NCBI RefSeq assembly: GCF_019970065.1
Contig: NZ_JAHXYH010000001.1
Span: forward strand, 1,240,001 to 1,304,000
Origin: Chryseobacterium sp. OSA05B
Lineage (GTDB): Bacteria > Bacteroidota > Bacteroidia > Flavobacteriales > Weeksellaceae
DNA: 64,000 nt
Reading direction: 5' to 3'
Numbering within the stretch: position 1 is the first letter of the stretch; each line of letters opens with the position of its first letter. This document shows, piece after piece, positions 29,064 through 38,802 of this stretch. Made by a program: the position numbers and the translations under genes. A model generated the notes under the pieces. It made no database searches and was not told the DNA's origin. It saw only the letters and a program-made list of their open reading frames with translations.

Positions 29064-29764
29064 GACGGATCGTAAAAAAACTCTTACCTGATTCTGTAAA
29101 ACTGCACATCAGATTGTGGCAGCGGTATTTTGATGAACGGAAATCCGGTCACCGTTATCCGACGGAATATGCTGCTGAAAGTATAGGTGAGCATATTTTT
29201 AAGCTCAGACAGGTGATCAAAAAGGGAGCATTCAATGACAATAAAATTCACAATTTAAAAGTAGTCAGTGAGAAGATCCATAATCTGGTGATTCAGCCCG
29301 GTGAAGTATTTTCTTTCTGGAAATTAATTGGAAAACCTACGCAGAAGAATTTCAAAGAAGGCAGGAATCTCATTAAAAATAATATCTCCAGCGGATCTGG
29401 AGGCGGAATCTGTCAGTTTTCATCCATCCTGTATTATGCAGCTCTGCAAACCGGGCTGACGATTGTTGAGAGATATCCCCATTCTATAGATATTTATAAG
29501 GAACACGAACGTTTTACTCCGCTGGGCTCTGACTGTACGGTAGTGTACGGCTACAAAGACCTGCAGATCATGAACAACTTTTCTCATCCGGTGCAATTTC
29601 AAAGTTTTGTCAGTAATGATGAGCTTCACCTGTGTTTAGTTTCTCCGGTGAAAATTATTTTAAATTCAATTGATTTTAAGTATACGGAAGCGGAAAAAGG
29701 AGTTTGGGTGGAGACCTTTGCCGATGGCCGGTTTTTGGGTAAAAATTTTTATATTCGTTTATGA
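29060..29764 (+). CDS. VanW family protein
   Basis: 234 aa. The VanW domain spans about residues 60-215, with 'IQPGEVFSFWKLIG', a glycine-rich SGSGGGICQFSS containing the conserved Cys, and 'VERYPHS'. VanW proteins occur in some vancomycin-resistance clusters, but their biochemical role is unsettled and there are no van genes here. It shares 4-bp overlaps with both neighbours, so it is translationally coupled to the methyltransferase and the AcpH-like gene. Confidence 0.88.
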   Translation: MRRIVKKLLPDSVKLHIRLWQRYFDERKSGHRYPTEYAAESIGEHIFKLRQVIKKGAFNDNKIHNLKVVSEKIHNLVIQPGEVFSFWKLIGKPTQKNFKEGRNLIKNNISSGSGGGICQFSSILYYAALQTGLTIVERYPHSIDIYKEHERFTPLGSDCTVVYGYKDLQIMNNFSHPVQFQSFVSNDELHLCLVSPVKIILNSIDFKYTEAEKGVWVETFADGRFLGKNFYIRL

Positions 29765-30357
29765 ATTATTTAGCCCATTCTTTTCTCACTTTTTCGGACG
29801 GACAGATCGTAGGACAGTTTCTTGAAGATTTTATCCGCAACAAAGACCGTTATTCTTTTCCGAAAGATATTCAGGATGGCATTACGCTGCACAGAGCCGT
29901 GGATACCTTCACAGATTCGCACCCGGCTATTCATGAGGCTAAAAAAGTATTTGCCCCTTTGGTGAGACTCTATGCCGGAGCTTTTGTAGATGTTGCTATG
30001 GATTATTTTGTGGCTACCGATCTTTCCCTGCATTCTCTGGCTGAGTGGAAAGCTCATTCACTAAGGGTGTACAGAGTACTTAACGAAAATGAAGAATGGC
30101 TTCCTGACCATTTCAAAATAATGCTGGCTAAAATGGAGCAGGACGACTGGCTGTACAATTACCGCGAAGACTGGGGCATTAAATTCAGCATGCGAAATGT
30201 TCTGAATAAGGCCAAATATCTGGAACCGGATATCCCGGTCTACGAAGCATTTCTGAATAACAAACCTTTTCTGCAGGAATGTTATAATGACTTTTTTCCT
30301 GATCTTCTTGCTCACACCAAAGGGATCAATGCACTGATCCAGCTTGAAAATAAATAA
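29761..30357 (+). CDS. Acyl-carrier-protein phosphodiesterase (AcpH-like)
   Basis: 198 aa, close to the E. coli AcpH length. It begins MNYLAHSFLTFSDGQIVGQF with LEDFIR following, and has 'GITLHRAVDTFTDSHP' and 'DVAMDYFVATD', the HD-like metal-binding motifs of the family. AcpH removes the phosphopantetheine arm from acyl carrier protein. Last gene of a three-gene overlapping operon, followed by a terminator. Confidence 0.88.
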   Translation: MNYLAHSFLTFSDGQIVGQFLEDFIRNKDRYSFPKDIQDGITLHRAVDTFTDSHPAIHEAKKVFAPLVRLYAGAFVDVAMDYFVATDLSLHSLAEWKAHSLRVYRVLNENEEWLPDHFKIMLAKMEQDDWLYNYREDWGIKFSMRNVLNKAKYLEPDIPVYEAFLNNKPFLQECYNDFFPDLLAHTKGINALIQLENK

Positions 30358-30388
30358 AAAAGCACTCACAGGGAACGTAAGTGCTTTT
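30356..30388 (+). terminator. Rho-independent terminator after the AcpH-like gene
   Basis: AAAAAGCACTcac...gtaAGTGCTTTT hairpin with A/T flanks; it abuts the stop codon at 30357. Confidence 0.75.
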
Positions 30389-30867
30389 AACAATTTGTGT
30401 TATTAGAATCAATATCTCATTTTCGGTTATCTTAATCTCCTGTTCCGTGTTGGATAATGAACTTATTGTCGCAATACCTACCTAATCAATGCAAGTTATT
30501 GCTGAATTTCAAAATCCCATACAGAATACTTTATTGTATTCCAATCGGTTGTTTAGATCTACTCATCAAATTATAATTTTAATTAAAAATTTCCTTTAAA
30601 AAGTGAATTAATAAAAATTAATTAAATCTAAATAGATCTACACAAATATAATTTTTTTTAAATAAAAAACAAATATTACAAACGTTAATTAATAAAATAT
30701 TAATTATATATAATTTATTAATACAAAAATGTTATTTTTTTTATCAATTAATTATTAAAAATAATTTTAAATGGGATACAATTGAAATTTATTAATCAAT
30801 AATTAGTGATTTAATATTTATTCAATAAATATACACTGCATAAGAAAAAATGAAGAAAAATGGAGGG
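30389..30867. other. AT-rich gene-free stretch
   Basis: About 480 bp. The right part (30560-30850) is extremely AT-rich. The left part has near-normal composition; its minus strand holds short stop-interrupted open stretches, one ending QHGTGD and another ending FEIQQ, but no start-to-stop gene. No RNA gene, promoter or repeat could be supported. Confidence 0.4.
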
Positions 30868-31383
30868 CTAAAATTGTCGATACAGATAACGGTTAGGATA
30901 GGTCAGCTTTTCGCTTTTCCGGTCACCGTTGACAATCATGTGAACAATATTGATCTGATCATCAAAAAGGTTATACAGGAAGCTTACAGCTGCTTCCAGT
31001 TTTTTAGGACTAGTTACGGTTTCAGATTCCAGGAAGACATTCACCGACTCACTGTCTTCTTCATAGCCTACATAATTTATCTTTAAAAACCGGCCGTCAG
31101 CTTTTAACTTAAAATATTCAGCGCAGTATTTTTCCAAAGCTTCATTGATCCTGGTCTTATATTTTTCGTCATTAAAGTGGAAAGAACTTCCATATTTCTT
31201 CCCCAATCCGTTCTCCAGATCATCCAGAAAAAAACGTCCTGTAATCTCAAAGGATTTTGATTTTGCGTTATAATTAATTTCTACAGAACCTACATGATAA
31301 GGATGAACCTCATCTGTTTTTGTAAAACTCTGAAAAATCAGCATGACCGAAAAAATAAAGATGAGAAAAAATTTACCCTGCAT
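30868..31383 (-). CDS. DUF6702 family secreted protein
   Basis: 171 aa from the ATG at 31383 (MQGKFFLIFIFSVML signal peptide); the frame's upstream part is untypical. 'HPYHVGSVEINYNAKSKS' and 'ITGRFFLDDLENGL' are characteristic of DUF6702. The family is of unknown function and, as I recall, tends to sit near M1 peptidase and HupE/UreJ genes; both are present at 34947-37983. Confidence 0.85.
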   Translation of the reverse strand: MQGKFFLIFIFSVMLIFQSFTKTDEVHPYHVGSVEINYNAKSKSFEITGRFFLDDLENGLGKKYGSSFHFNDEKYKTRINEALEKYCAEYFKLKADGRFLKINYVGYEEDSESVNVFLESETVTSPKKLEAAVSFLYNLFDDQINIVHMIVNGDRKSEKLTYPNRYLYRQF

Positions 31384-31407
31384 TGATTTTATTTTTAAAC
31401 AAATATA

Positions 31408-31438
31408 AAAAAAGCAGCAGTTATACAACCACTGCCTT
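31408..31438 (-). terminator. Terminator of the subtilase gene
   Basis: Minus strand: GGCAGTGGTTGTATAACTGC, a short GCAGT/ACTGC stem, followed after three bases by seven T. It begins about 30 bp past the stop codon at 31467. Confidence 0.6.
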
Positions 31439-31466
31439 TTATAATGACCGTTTTCGGTTCTTTTAA

Positions 31467-34400
31467 TTATTCTTTAACTACTTTTTTAGTAATCTTTGTA
31501 TTGTCGTTTAAGGTAATAGTAAACAGATAAACACCTTTTACCAGCGATGAAACATCAATTTTACTTTCCGAATTGTTCACATGGGCTGTGCTGATCAATT
31601 TTCCGGAAGCATCATAAATAGTTACGGTAGCTTTAGTATATTTTCCTAATCTTACATTAACAAAGTCTCTGGCAGGATTCGGAGTGATATTAACTTCTGA
31701 ATTCAGCTTAACATCTGCCGTACCCAGTACAGAAGAGTTTGATTTTACAAAGTATCCTCCAAAACCTGTAGTCTGGAAACTTACTTCCCAATATTGATAG
31801 GTTTCATTCCAAACGATATCAGCTACATTAGGCGTTATAACCGTAGCCGAACCACCGAAAGAAACTGTAGTACCTGTATTTGCTGTACTCGTTCCTACAA
31901 ATTTTTCGATTACAAGATTTACTTTATTAGCATTATCCGTACTTGAAGTAGGTAATTTCACACTGTTTGTCAGATTATAAGTATCAAAGTCAGCCTGTTT
32001 GAAATACAAGGTAACCTTCCCTGTAGCTGTGGCAGCATTGTTGGCCGGATTGATCTCATATCTTCTTGAAACGTAATTAGGCTGTGCATTATCCACCCAG
32101 ACTTTTGAAGTGACATCTCCTGAAACGGTGCTGCCTGTTTCCTTTTCCACTCTCGTGATCAACTGGCATGTATTGGTAAAATAATTATACCCACCCGCTA
32201 GTGTTGCTGTTTTATTCAGATTGACCGTAGCCAGGTTTTTCACTTCAGCTACATTTTCATAAACGGTAGCTCTCATTTTAAGATCAAAGGTTCTAGCCGT
32301 CCATGCCGTTCCGTTTTGTGAAGTTTTGCTTCGTCCGCTCACTGCAACAGATTCATTTTTCATGGAAACTCTTCCACTCAGTCCATTGATGACAATATAA
32401 AAATCTTTGCCGGTCACCATCTGTACATTTAAGCTGGACAGATCTACATAGTTCCACGTAAATCTCTGAACATCATTTACCCATGAGGAAACGGTTTTTG
32501 TGGCAATAATATCCCCGGGATCACCATTGGCATCTACTTTTCTTACCTGGATATCAACAGCCATATCAGTTGGAATGGCAGATGTACCCGTTGCAAACGA
32601 CAAAGCACCTAATTTCCCTGTTAATGTTGGTGTATATCTAACTGCAAATGCAGTGTTATCAAAGAAATTGTTATTTTCTGTATTGGCTACAATGTAAGGT
32701 TCATCATAAGTCACCGTTTCAAAATTGGATTGTACACATCCCAATTGATCGGTAACCGCTTTATAAATATCTAATTTTCCGTAACCCCATCTTACGTTCG
32801 GGACATTTCCTGTAGCCCCGTCTTTTCTTGCATTAGCAGTAAGGCGGCTCTTCACCTGTGCTGCAGTCAGGGCCGGGTTTGCCTGAAGCAATAAGCCCAC
32901 GGCTCCTGCCACTCCCGGAGAAGACATACTGGTTCCCTGATTTTTCACATAGAAATTGGTTCCATTGATAATATCCGTTGCTCCGGGAGCAGAATCAACT
33001 GATCTCGAAGAAATCACATTCTGGCCTGAACCTGTAATATCCGGTTTTTGAAAACCATCCACCCTTGGCCCCTGCGCACTGAATGAAGAAATCGATTCCT
33101 GAGGTATCGTGGTTAAATACCCTCCTGCAGCAGTATACCAGCTTGCTCTTCCCATATATGAAGCTACGGTAATGGCATTGGATGCATTCCCCGGACTTCC
33201 TACTACATACTCGTTGTCTCCATTTTGAAGCGAAGCCGCCACTCCTGTTCCTTTGCTGTATAACCAACCATGCGTTGTGATGGGCTGAGTTCCGTTATTG
33301 GTAATCTCCAAAGTATAAGTTCCCTGGCAATTCGCTGTGGAACCAGTATTTCTGCTGATCACCAGCTGTACATAACGCTTGTTATTATCTGTACTGGAAT
33401 AATTGTACATGGATGCAGTAAAGCCTCCTCCTATTATGCTGTGTGGTGTATTGGTCCCGATGTTTTGTGTATACTGCTGTCCATCCGGAGCGGTCAGTTT
33501 GGCGGTAACGGCTGTGTCATTATTGGCATACATCAGAAATGCAAATACCGAAGAAGCAGAGGTGTTACTGCCAACCGTAAACGTATAAGACTGTGCAGCA
33601 TTCGGTTCTATATCCACTTTTCTGTGCAGATTGGCCCCATAATCATTTCCTGCCGAAATCACGACTACTCTTCCAGGAGCTGCAGTGGTGAAATTATTAA
33701 CGGCCACTTCATGAGATGATGTTCCGTCATGTGCGCTTCCCTGCCCTCCGATGCTCATGTTGACCACAATGGGTTTATTTAAAGCGGTGGCAACATTTTG
33801 AAAATAAGTTAAAGCATTAATCGTATTGGTAGTAGGAAAAGATCCGTTTCCTCCTTTTACAAAAACGATATCCGCTTCAGAAGAAAAACCTTTGTGTCTT
33901 TTATCTGCAAAAGCAGCTCCGTTTCCAGCAGCGGTTCCGGATACGTGCGTTCCGTGACCGTTGATATCATTTTCACGGACAAAACCTGCCGGAGTACCGT
34001 CCAGCTCATCTTCAATCTGGGCTCTTGTATATTCTACTCCTGTTGCAAATCCTGTTGGAGGTACTTCACCTCCCTGTGCGGTCAATGTCTGATCCCAAAT
34101 GGAAACAATTCTGCTTTTCGTCTGGTCAGCAGCTTTTCTGAAATCGGGATGTTTCCAATCTATCCCTGTATCATATACTCCTACCAGAATTCCGGTTCCG
34201 TTGTAAGCGGTATTATTGAAAACACCATCCTGCAGAAGGCTTGCTCCGGACTGGGCTCTGCTCACATCATTATGAAGTTCATCAAACGTGGGTGCCATTA
34301 CAGAAGTTACATAGGGAAGCTGCATGAGCTTTTCAATATCTTCGATGGTCACCAGAGCAGTGGCAAAACCAGGCAACTGACTTTGTACTAAAAACCCGTC

Positions 34401-34706
34401 AGCTTTAAGTTTCTCTGGGGTTTTTGTATAAATAATGCATGAATACATGGTTTGTGCTCCTTTGGAAGTCACCACCAGATGTTTATCCAGTTTCATGTCA
34501 TCACGCTCCATATCTTTTATGGCGTTTCCTCTGGCTAGAATCTCCTTGTTTTTTACCAAAACATCAAACCGGGAATCTAGTTTCTGCACCTGTCCATAAA
34601 AAGCATACGAGTACAATCCTAAAAAAGCAGCGGTCGCGTTTCTCAGAAACTTCGCTCCTCCATTCGGAATGTTTACTTTTGTAAGAAATAGTTTTTTAAA
34701 ATGCAT
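31467..34706 (-). CDS. Secreted S8 (subtilisin-like) serine protease with type IX sorting domain
   Basis: 1079 aa. Catalytic triad motifs are in order: VGVYDTGIDWKHPDF (Asp), NDINGHGTHVSGTAAG (His), and GTSMSSPGVAGAVG (Ser), about residues 175-615. A beta-rich region follows, and the last 75 residues form a type A type IX secretion sorting domain (ITPNPARDFVNV, IYDASGKLIS, LVKGVYLFTI, KKVVKE). The protease should be exported across the outer membrane and attached to the surface or released. The N-terminus MHFKKLFLTK...FYGQ is a rather long signal. Single-gene transcript. Confidence 0.95.
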   Translation of the reverse strand: MHFKKLFLTKVNIPNGGAKFLRNATAAFLGLYSYAFYGQVQKLDSRFDVLVKNKEILARGNAIKDMERDDMKLDKHLVVTSKGAQTMYSCIIYTKTPEKLKADGFLVQSQLPGFATALVTIEDIEKLMQLPYVTSVMAPTFDELHNDVSRAQSGASLLQDGVFNNTAYNGTGILVGVYDTGIDWKHPDFRKAADQTKSRIVSIWDQTLTAQGGEVPPTGFATGVEYTRAQIEDELDGTPAGFVRENDINGHGTHVSGTAAGNGAAFADKRHKGFSSEADIVFVKGGNGSFPTTNTINALTYFQNVATALNKPIVVNMSIGGQGSAHDGTSSHEVAVNNFTTAAPGRVVVISAGNDYGANLHRKVDIEPNAAQSYTFTVGSNTSASSVFAFLMYANNDTAVTAKLTAPDGQQYTQNIGTNTPHSIIGGGFTASMYNYSSTDNNKRYVQLVISRNTGSTANCQGTYTLEITNNGTQPITTHGWLYSKGTGVAASLQNGDNEYVVGSPGNASNAITVASYMGRASWYTAAGGYLTTIPQESISSFSAQGPRVDGFQKPDITGSGQNVISSRSVDSAPGATDIINGTNFYVKNQGTSMSSPGVAGAVGLLLQANPALTAAQVKSRLTANARKDGATGNVPNVRWGYGKLDIYKAVTDQLGCVQSNFETVTYDEPYIVANTENNNFFDNTAFAVRYTPTLTGKLGALSFATGTSAIPTDMAVDIQVRKVDANGDPGDIIATKTVSSWVNDVQRFTWNYVDLSSLNVQMVTGKDFYIVINGLSGRVSMKNESVAVSGRSKTSQNGTAWTARTFDLKMRATVYENVAEVKNLATVNLNKTATLAGGYNYFTNTCQLITRVEKETGSTVSGDVTSKVWVDNAQPNYVSRRYEINPANNAATATGKVTLYFKQADFDTYNLTNSVKLPTSSTDNANKVNLVIEKFVGTSTANTGTTVSFGGSATVITPNVADIVWNETYQYWEVSFQTTGFGGYFVKSNSSVLGTADVKLNSEVNITPNPARDFVNVRLGKYTKATVTIYDASGKLISTAHVNNSESKIDVSSLVKGVYLFTITLNDNTKITKKVVKE

Positions 34707-34946
34707 ATTTAAGTTTTTTTAACATTACAATTATACAATATTTATCTCATAAACAATCTCAACAAAACATCAATATTATTCATAAAAACAAAAATACTAC
34801 GTAAAATAATTCACTATATCGTTCCAAAAAACCGGAAATTAACTATTACAACATATTCTTAAATAAATTATATTCTCAATCATCCGTTAAAAAAATATTT
34901 CTTCAAATACGATCAATAACAAAAAAAACAATAAACATTACTCAAA

Positions 34947-35525
34947 ATGCAGGATTTTCTTTTCTATTTAAACCTTGGCTGGGAACATATTATTTCTCTG
35001 GATGCGCTGGACCATCAGCTGTTTGTTTTAGCCCTGATCGCCGTATATTCTTACAGTGACTGGAAAAAAATACTGATCCTTGTGACTGCTTTTACCATCG
35101 GGCATTCCATTACCCTTGCTCTCAGCATTCTTGATGTGTTCCGGGTTCCTTCTGCGTGGGTGGAGTTTTTAATTCCACTGACGATCGTCATTACTTCTTT
35201 GGATAATATTCTGATGAAAAATAAAAAGCAGACCCAGATGAAAGCCAATTATTATCTCGCTCTGATCTTCGGTTTGATCCACGGCATGGGTTTCGCCAAT
35301 ACGGCAAGGGTGATGATCGCCAAAAGTCAAAATATCGCTGTTCCGCTATTAGGGTTTAATATCGGGCTGGAACTTGGTCAGATCGTCATTGTTTTGGGCA
35401 TTCTTATCCTTTTATTTGTCCTGCTGAAAATCTTTAAGGTCAATAAAAAAGACTGGATCCTGTTTGTATCTTCCGGAGTTTTTGCACTGGCTTTAAAAAT
35501 GACTTTGGAAAGACTTCCTTTTTAA
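34947..35525 (+). CDS. HupE/UreJ family membrane protein
   Basis: 192 aa with six or seven hydrophobic helices. The motifs LGWEHIISLDALDHQLF and GLIHGMGFANTARV, with conserved His and Asp residues, fit the HupE/UreJ family, whose better-known members move nickel or cobalt. In flavobacteria the metal or role is not established. It lies 67 bp upstream of an M1 peptidase gene and is divergent from the subtilase gene. Confidence 0.88.
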   Translation: MQDFLFYLNLGWEHIISLDALDHQLFVLALIAVYSYSDWKKILILVTAFTIGHSITLALSILDVFRVPSAWVEFLIPLTIVITSLDNILMKNKKQTQMKANYYLALIFGLIHGMGFANTARVMIAKSQNIAVPLLGFNIGLELGQIVIVLGILILLFVLLKIFKVNKKDWILFVSSGVFALALKMTLERLPF

Positions 35526-35561
35526 CTTTGAAACATTTTCAATTTTTCAGCTACTTATTAT

Positions 35562-35569
35562 TATCTTTG
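35562..35569 (+). promoter_or_regulatory. -7 promoter box of the M1 peptidase gene
   Basis: TATCTTTG exactly matches TAnnTTTG, 23 bp ahead of the ATG at 35593. No well-spaced TTG -33 element is visible. Confidence 0.5.
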
Positions 35570-35592
35570 GTAATTATTAAATCAATTCGGTA

Positions 35593-37983
35593 ATGAAACT
35601 AAAAACAGTTCTACTTTCATTTTCTGTATTTGCTTATACAGGTTTCACCGCACAAAATATCCAGAATAATCCTGGAAGTAATCACGGAAACAGATTCGAA
35701 CAGCTGGGAACTATTCTCCCGACTCCCAATATTTACAGGACGGCTTCCGGATCTCCCGGACACGGCTATTGGCAGAACAGGGCTGACTATGATATTACCG
35801 CTTACCTTGATGAAGACAAAAGAAATCTGAAAGGTTCTGAAACCATTACCTATTATAACAATTCTCCCGATGACCTGGATTATATCTGGCTTCAGCTGGA
35901 CGAAAACGAACAGTCCACTGTTAAAAACGCTGGTTTTCAGTTTCCATCTACCCTTCCTGCTTCTTCCCATGATCAACAGCTAAAGGTCACTGAACTTCCG
36001 GAAAAAGACAACGGCTATGGCGTGAATCTGGAAAAGGTAACGGATGCTTCAGGAAATCCTCTGAAATACACGGTTAACAAGACGATGATGCGTATTGATC
36101 TGCCGAAGGTTTTAAAGAAAGGTGAAAAACTGGTCTTCAAAGTAGACTGGAACTATAATATCCCAAACAGAATAAAAATGGGCGGCCGCGGCGGTTATGA
36201 AAATTTCGCTGAAGACGGCAATGACCTGTACACGATGACACAATGGTATCCGAGAATGTGCGTATACAGTGATTTTCACGGATGGCAGAACCACCAGTTC
36301 ACGGGACGCGGTGAATTTGCATTGGTATTTGGAAATTTTAAAGTTTCGATGAATGTTCCTGCAGACCATATCATAGGTGGAACCGGCGAATGTAAAAACT
36401 ATGAACAGGTTTTAACATCAGATCAAATAGCCAGATACCGAAAGGCTGAAAGTGCCACTGAACCTATTGAAATTGTAACATTAGACGAGGCGAAAAAAGC
36501 AGAGAAAAATCATTCAAAGCAGAGAAAAACATGGAATTTTGAAGCTAACGATGTAAGAGATTTCGCATGGACCTCATCCAGAAAATTTGTCTGGGATGGA
36601 ATGCGCGTTACGATTCCTGAAAACAACAATAAAGTAATGGCGATGAGTTTCTATCCAAAAGAAGCTTATGGACTTTACAGAAAATATTCGACAAAAGCAG
36701 TTGCTCATACGATCAAAACCTATTCTGAATTCACGATTCCTTATCCATATCCTGTCGCACAGTCTGTAGAAGCAGCCAACGGAATGGAATATCCGATGAT
36801 CTGTTTCAATTTCGGAAGAACTGAAAAAGACGGAACGTATTCTGAAGGAACCAAGAACGGAATGATCGGCGTAGTGATCCACGAAGTTGGACATAATTTC
36901 TTCCCGATGATCATCAACTCCGATGAAAGACAGTGGAGCTGGATGGATGAAGGATTAAATACGTTCACGGAATATCTTACGGAAGAGAAATGGGATAATA
37001 AATTCCCTTCCAAAAGAGGTCCGGCATGGACCATCACCGATTATATGAAGCTGCCGAAAGATCAGTTGGAGCCCATTATGAGTAATTCTGAAAACATTAT
37101 TCAGTTTGGTCCGAATGCCTACTCAAAGCCGGCGACCGGACTTAATATTCTCCGTGAAACGATCATGGGAAGAGAACTTTTTGACAAAGCTTTTAAAACT
37201 TATGCTAAACGATGGGCCTTCAAACATCCGGAACCTGCAGATTTCTTCCGCACGATGGAAGATGCCAGTGGTGAAGATCTTGACTGGTTCTGGAGAGGAT
37301 GGTTCTATGGAACGGATCCTGTAGATATTGCCATCGATAAAGTAACTGTGGCAGTTCCGGATCTCAACACGCCGCCAAAAGAAGCCAAAGAAATAAAGTA
37401 TAAAGTGGAAAAACCTCTTCAGAATGATTTTGAAGATATTTCTAAAATCAGAAATAAAGAAGATAAGAACATCACTTTCTATGTAGATAAAGATAAAGAG
37501 CTCCAGGATTTCTATTACCGATACGACAGAGGTCAGGAGAAATTGGATGCCGTAAAAGAATACACCGTAAAAACGGAAGCCGGTCAACCGTTGGATGCTA
37601 AGGATAAAGAGAAATTCAAAAACCTGACCGGCTACCAGATCGATTTCGTAAATAAAGGTGGACTGGTAATGCCGATCATTCTTGAATTTACTTTTGAAGA
37701 CGGATCCAAACTGTACGACAAATCATCTGCACAGATCTGGAGACAGAATGAGCAGAAAGTTTCAAAGACTTATTATTTTGATAAAAAGATCAAGTCGATT
37801 CAGCTGGACCCGATGAGAGAAACTGCGGATATTAATACTTCCAATAATTTATGGAGCAGTTCCGGTACGGATACTCAGGTTTCCAAATTCCAATTGTTTA
37901 AACAGAAACAGGGAGGCGGGCCGGTAAGAGGTGGTGCCAACGGAAAAGTAAACCCGATGCAGGCCGGCGGAAAGAAATCATAA
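35593..37983 (+). CDS. M1 family metallopeptidase
   Basis: 796 aa. Signal peptide to about residue 20 (TGFTAQ). The zinc site is HEVGHNFFP (His430, Glu431, His434) with the third ligand in WMDEGLNTFTEYL. Aminopeptidase-type fold with an N-terminal beta domain and a longer C-terminal beta-rich part ending in a Gly/Lys-rich tail. It has no type IX sorting domain, so a periplasmic location is likely. It probably trims peptides taken up across the outer membrane. A strong terminator follows. Confidence 0.93.
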   Translation: MKLKTVLLSFSVFAYTGFTAQNIQNNPGSNHGNRFEQLGTILPTPNIYRTASGSPGHGYWQNRADYDITAYLDEDKRNLKGSETITYYNNSPDDLDYIWLQLDENEQSTVKNAGFQFPSTLPASSHDQQLKVTELPEKDNGYGVNLEKVTDASGNPLKYTVNKTMMRIDLPKVLKKGEKLVFKVDWNYNIPNRIKMGGRGGYENFAEDGNDLYTMTQWYPRMCVYSDFHGWQNHQFTGRGEFALVFGNFKVSMNVPADHIIGGTGECKNYEQVLTSDQIARYRKAESATEPIEIVTLDEAKKAEKNHSKQRKTWNFEANDVRDFAWTSSRKFVWDGMRVTIPENNNKVMAMSFYPKEAYGLYRKYSTKAVAHTIKTYSEFTIPYPYPVAQSVEAANGMEYPMICFNFGRTEKDGTYSEGTKNGMIGVVIHEVGHNFFPMIINSDERQWSWMDEGLNTFTEYLTEEKWDNKFPSKRGPAWTITDYMKLPKDQLEPIMSNSENIIQFGPNAYSKPATGLNILRETIMGRELFDKAFKTYAKRWAFKHPEPADFFRTMEDASGEDLDWFWRGWFYGTDPVDIAIDKVTVAVPDLNTPPKEAKEIKYKVEKPLQNDFEDISKIRNKEDKNITFYVDKDKELQDFYYRYDRGQEKLDAVKEYTVKTEAGQPLDAKDKEKFKNLTGYQIDFVNKGGLVMPIILEFTFEDGSKLYDKSSAQIWRQNEQKVSKTYYFDKKIKSIQLDPMRETADINTSNNLWSSSGTDTQVSKFQLFKQKQGGGPVRGGANGKVNPMQAGGKKS

Positions 37984-37990
37984 AAACTAT

Positions 37991-38024
37991 AAAGGTTGTT
38001 TCAAATTTGAGACAACCTTTTTTC
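37991..38024 (+). terminator. Terminator of the M1 peptidase gene
   Basis: AAAGGTTGTTTC-AAATTT-GAGACAACCTTT hairpin followed by TTT, 8 bp after the stop codon. Confidence 0.8.
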
Positions 38025-38050
38025 TTATAATTAATACGACGGATTTATGA

Positions 38051-38066
38051 TTTGGCTAAAGCCAAA
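38051..38066. repeat. REP-like palindrome (third copy of GGCTAAAGCC)
   Basis: TTTGGCTAAAGCCAAA, identical to 21612-21627, in the gap between convergent genes. A second small hairpin, GGATCT-ttggg-AGATCC, follows at 38074-38090. Confidence 0.6.
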
Positions 38067-38103
38067 ATCTGTGGGATCTTTGGGAGATCCTCAAATGTTC
38101 ATT

Positions 38104-38802
38104 TTAATTCAAATAAGCCTTTAAAGAATTTTTATACGTTCTCCCCAATGGAAGTTTTTCTCCATCTTTGAGATACACATTCGCGGTATCATACGAACTG
38201 ATATGAGAAGATAGAACGATATAGGATTTGTGAATTCTGATAAAGCCCAGGTTTTGAAATTTCTCTTCAAAATTGGACATCCGCTCAAGAATCATGTACT
38301 TTTTCAAATGGGTCACCAGAATGATATATTCCCCGAATCCCTGTACCCATCGCACATCATCCAGAAGAACTTTGTGCATCACGTAATTGGATTTGAACAT
38401 GATAAAATCTTCTTTCTTCTGCTGTTCGGTAGAATTTTTGAACTGCATAAAATCTTTCGCCTTATTGATCGCTTTTCTGAATGTTTCAAAATCGACAGGC
38501 TTTACAAGATAATGGACAACATCGAGTTCAAAAGCTTTGACCGCGTATTGGGTTTCCAATGTCAGAAATATACACAGCGGTTTATAAGGAAGCTGATGCA
38601 GGAGCTCAATTCCATTGATGTAGGGCATATTGATATCCAGAATCACCAGGTCTACCGGGTTCTGCTTAAGATATTCCAGTGCTTCTTCAGGATCCTGAAA
38701 AACCTTCAGCAGATCCACGTCTTCCATCTGCCCGCAATACTTCTGGATCAGCTGGAGCGCCGGATATTCATCATCTACACTTACAATCGTCAGATTAGCC
38801 AT
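38104..38802 (-). CDS. LytTR-type response regulator
   Basis: 232 aa. Receiver domain (residues 1-120) with phosphoacceptor Asp56 in VILDINMP and acidic pocket DDE (10-12), followed by a LytTR DNA-binding domain (about 135-230) with 'FIRIHKSYIV' and 'LPLGRTYKNSLKAYL'. It is cotranscribed with the sensor kinase upstream, the stop and start codons sharing one base. Target genes unknown. Confidence 0.95.
   Translation of the reverse strand: MANLTIVSVDDEYPALQLIQKYCGQMEDVDLLKVFQDPEEALEYLKQNPVDLVILDINMPYINGIELLHQLPYKPLCIFLTLETQYAVKAFELDVVHYLVKPVDFETFRKAINKAKDFMQFKNSTEQQKKEDFIMFKSNYVMHKVLLDDVRWVQGFGEYIILVTHLKKYMILERMSNFEEKFQNLGFIRIHKSYIVLSSHISSYDTANVYLKDGEKLPLGRTYKNSLKAYLN

Noticed and set aside
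30389..30600. Short minus-strand peptides ending QHGTGD and FEIQQ
   Set aside because: Stops interrupt each frame and no start codon fits; at most the debris of a small gene.
33270..33719. Plus-strand 149-aa frame inside the subtilase gene
   Set aside because: Cysteine/serine-rich antisense shadow of a conserved protease.
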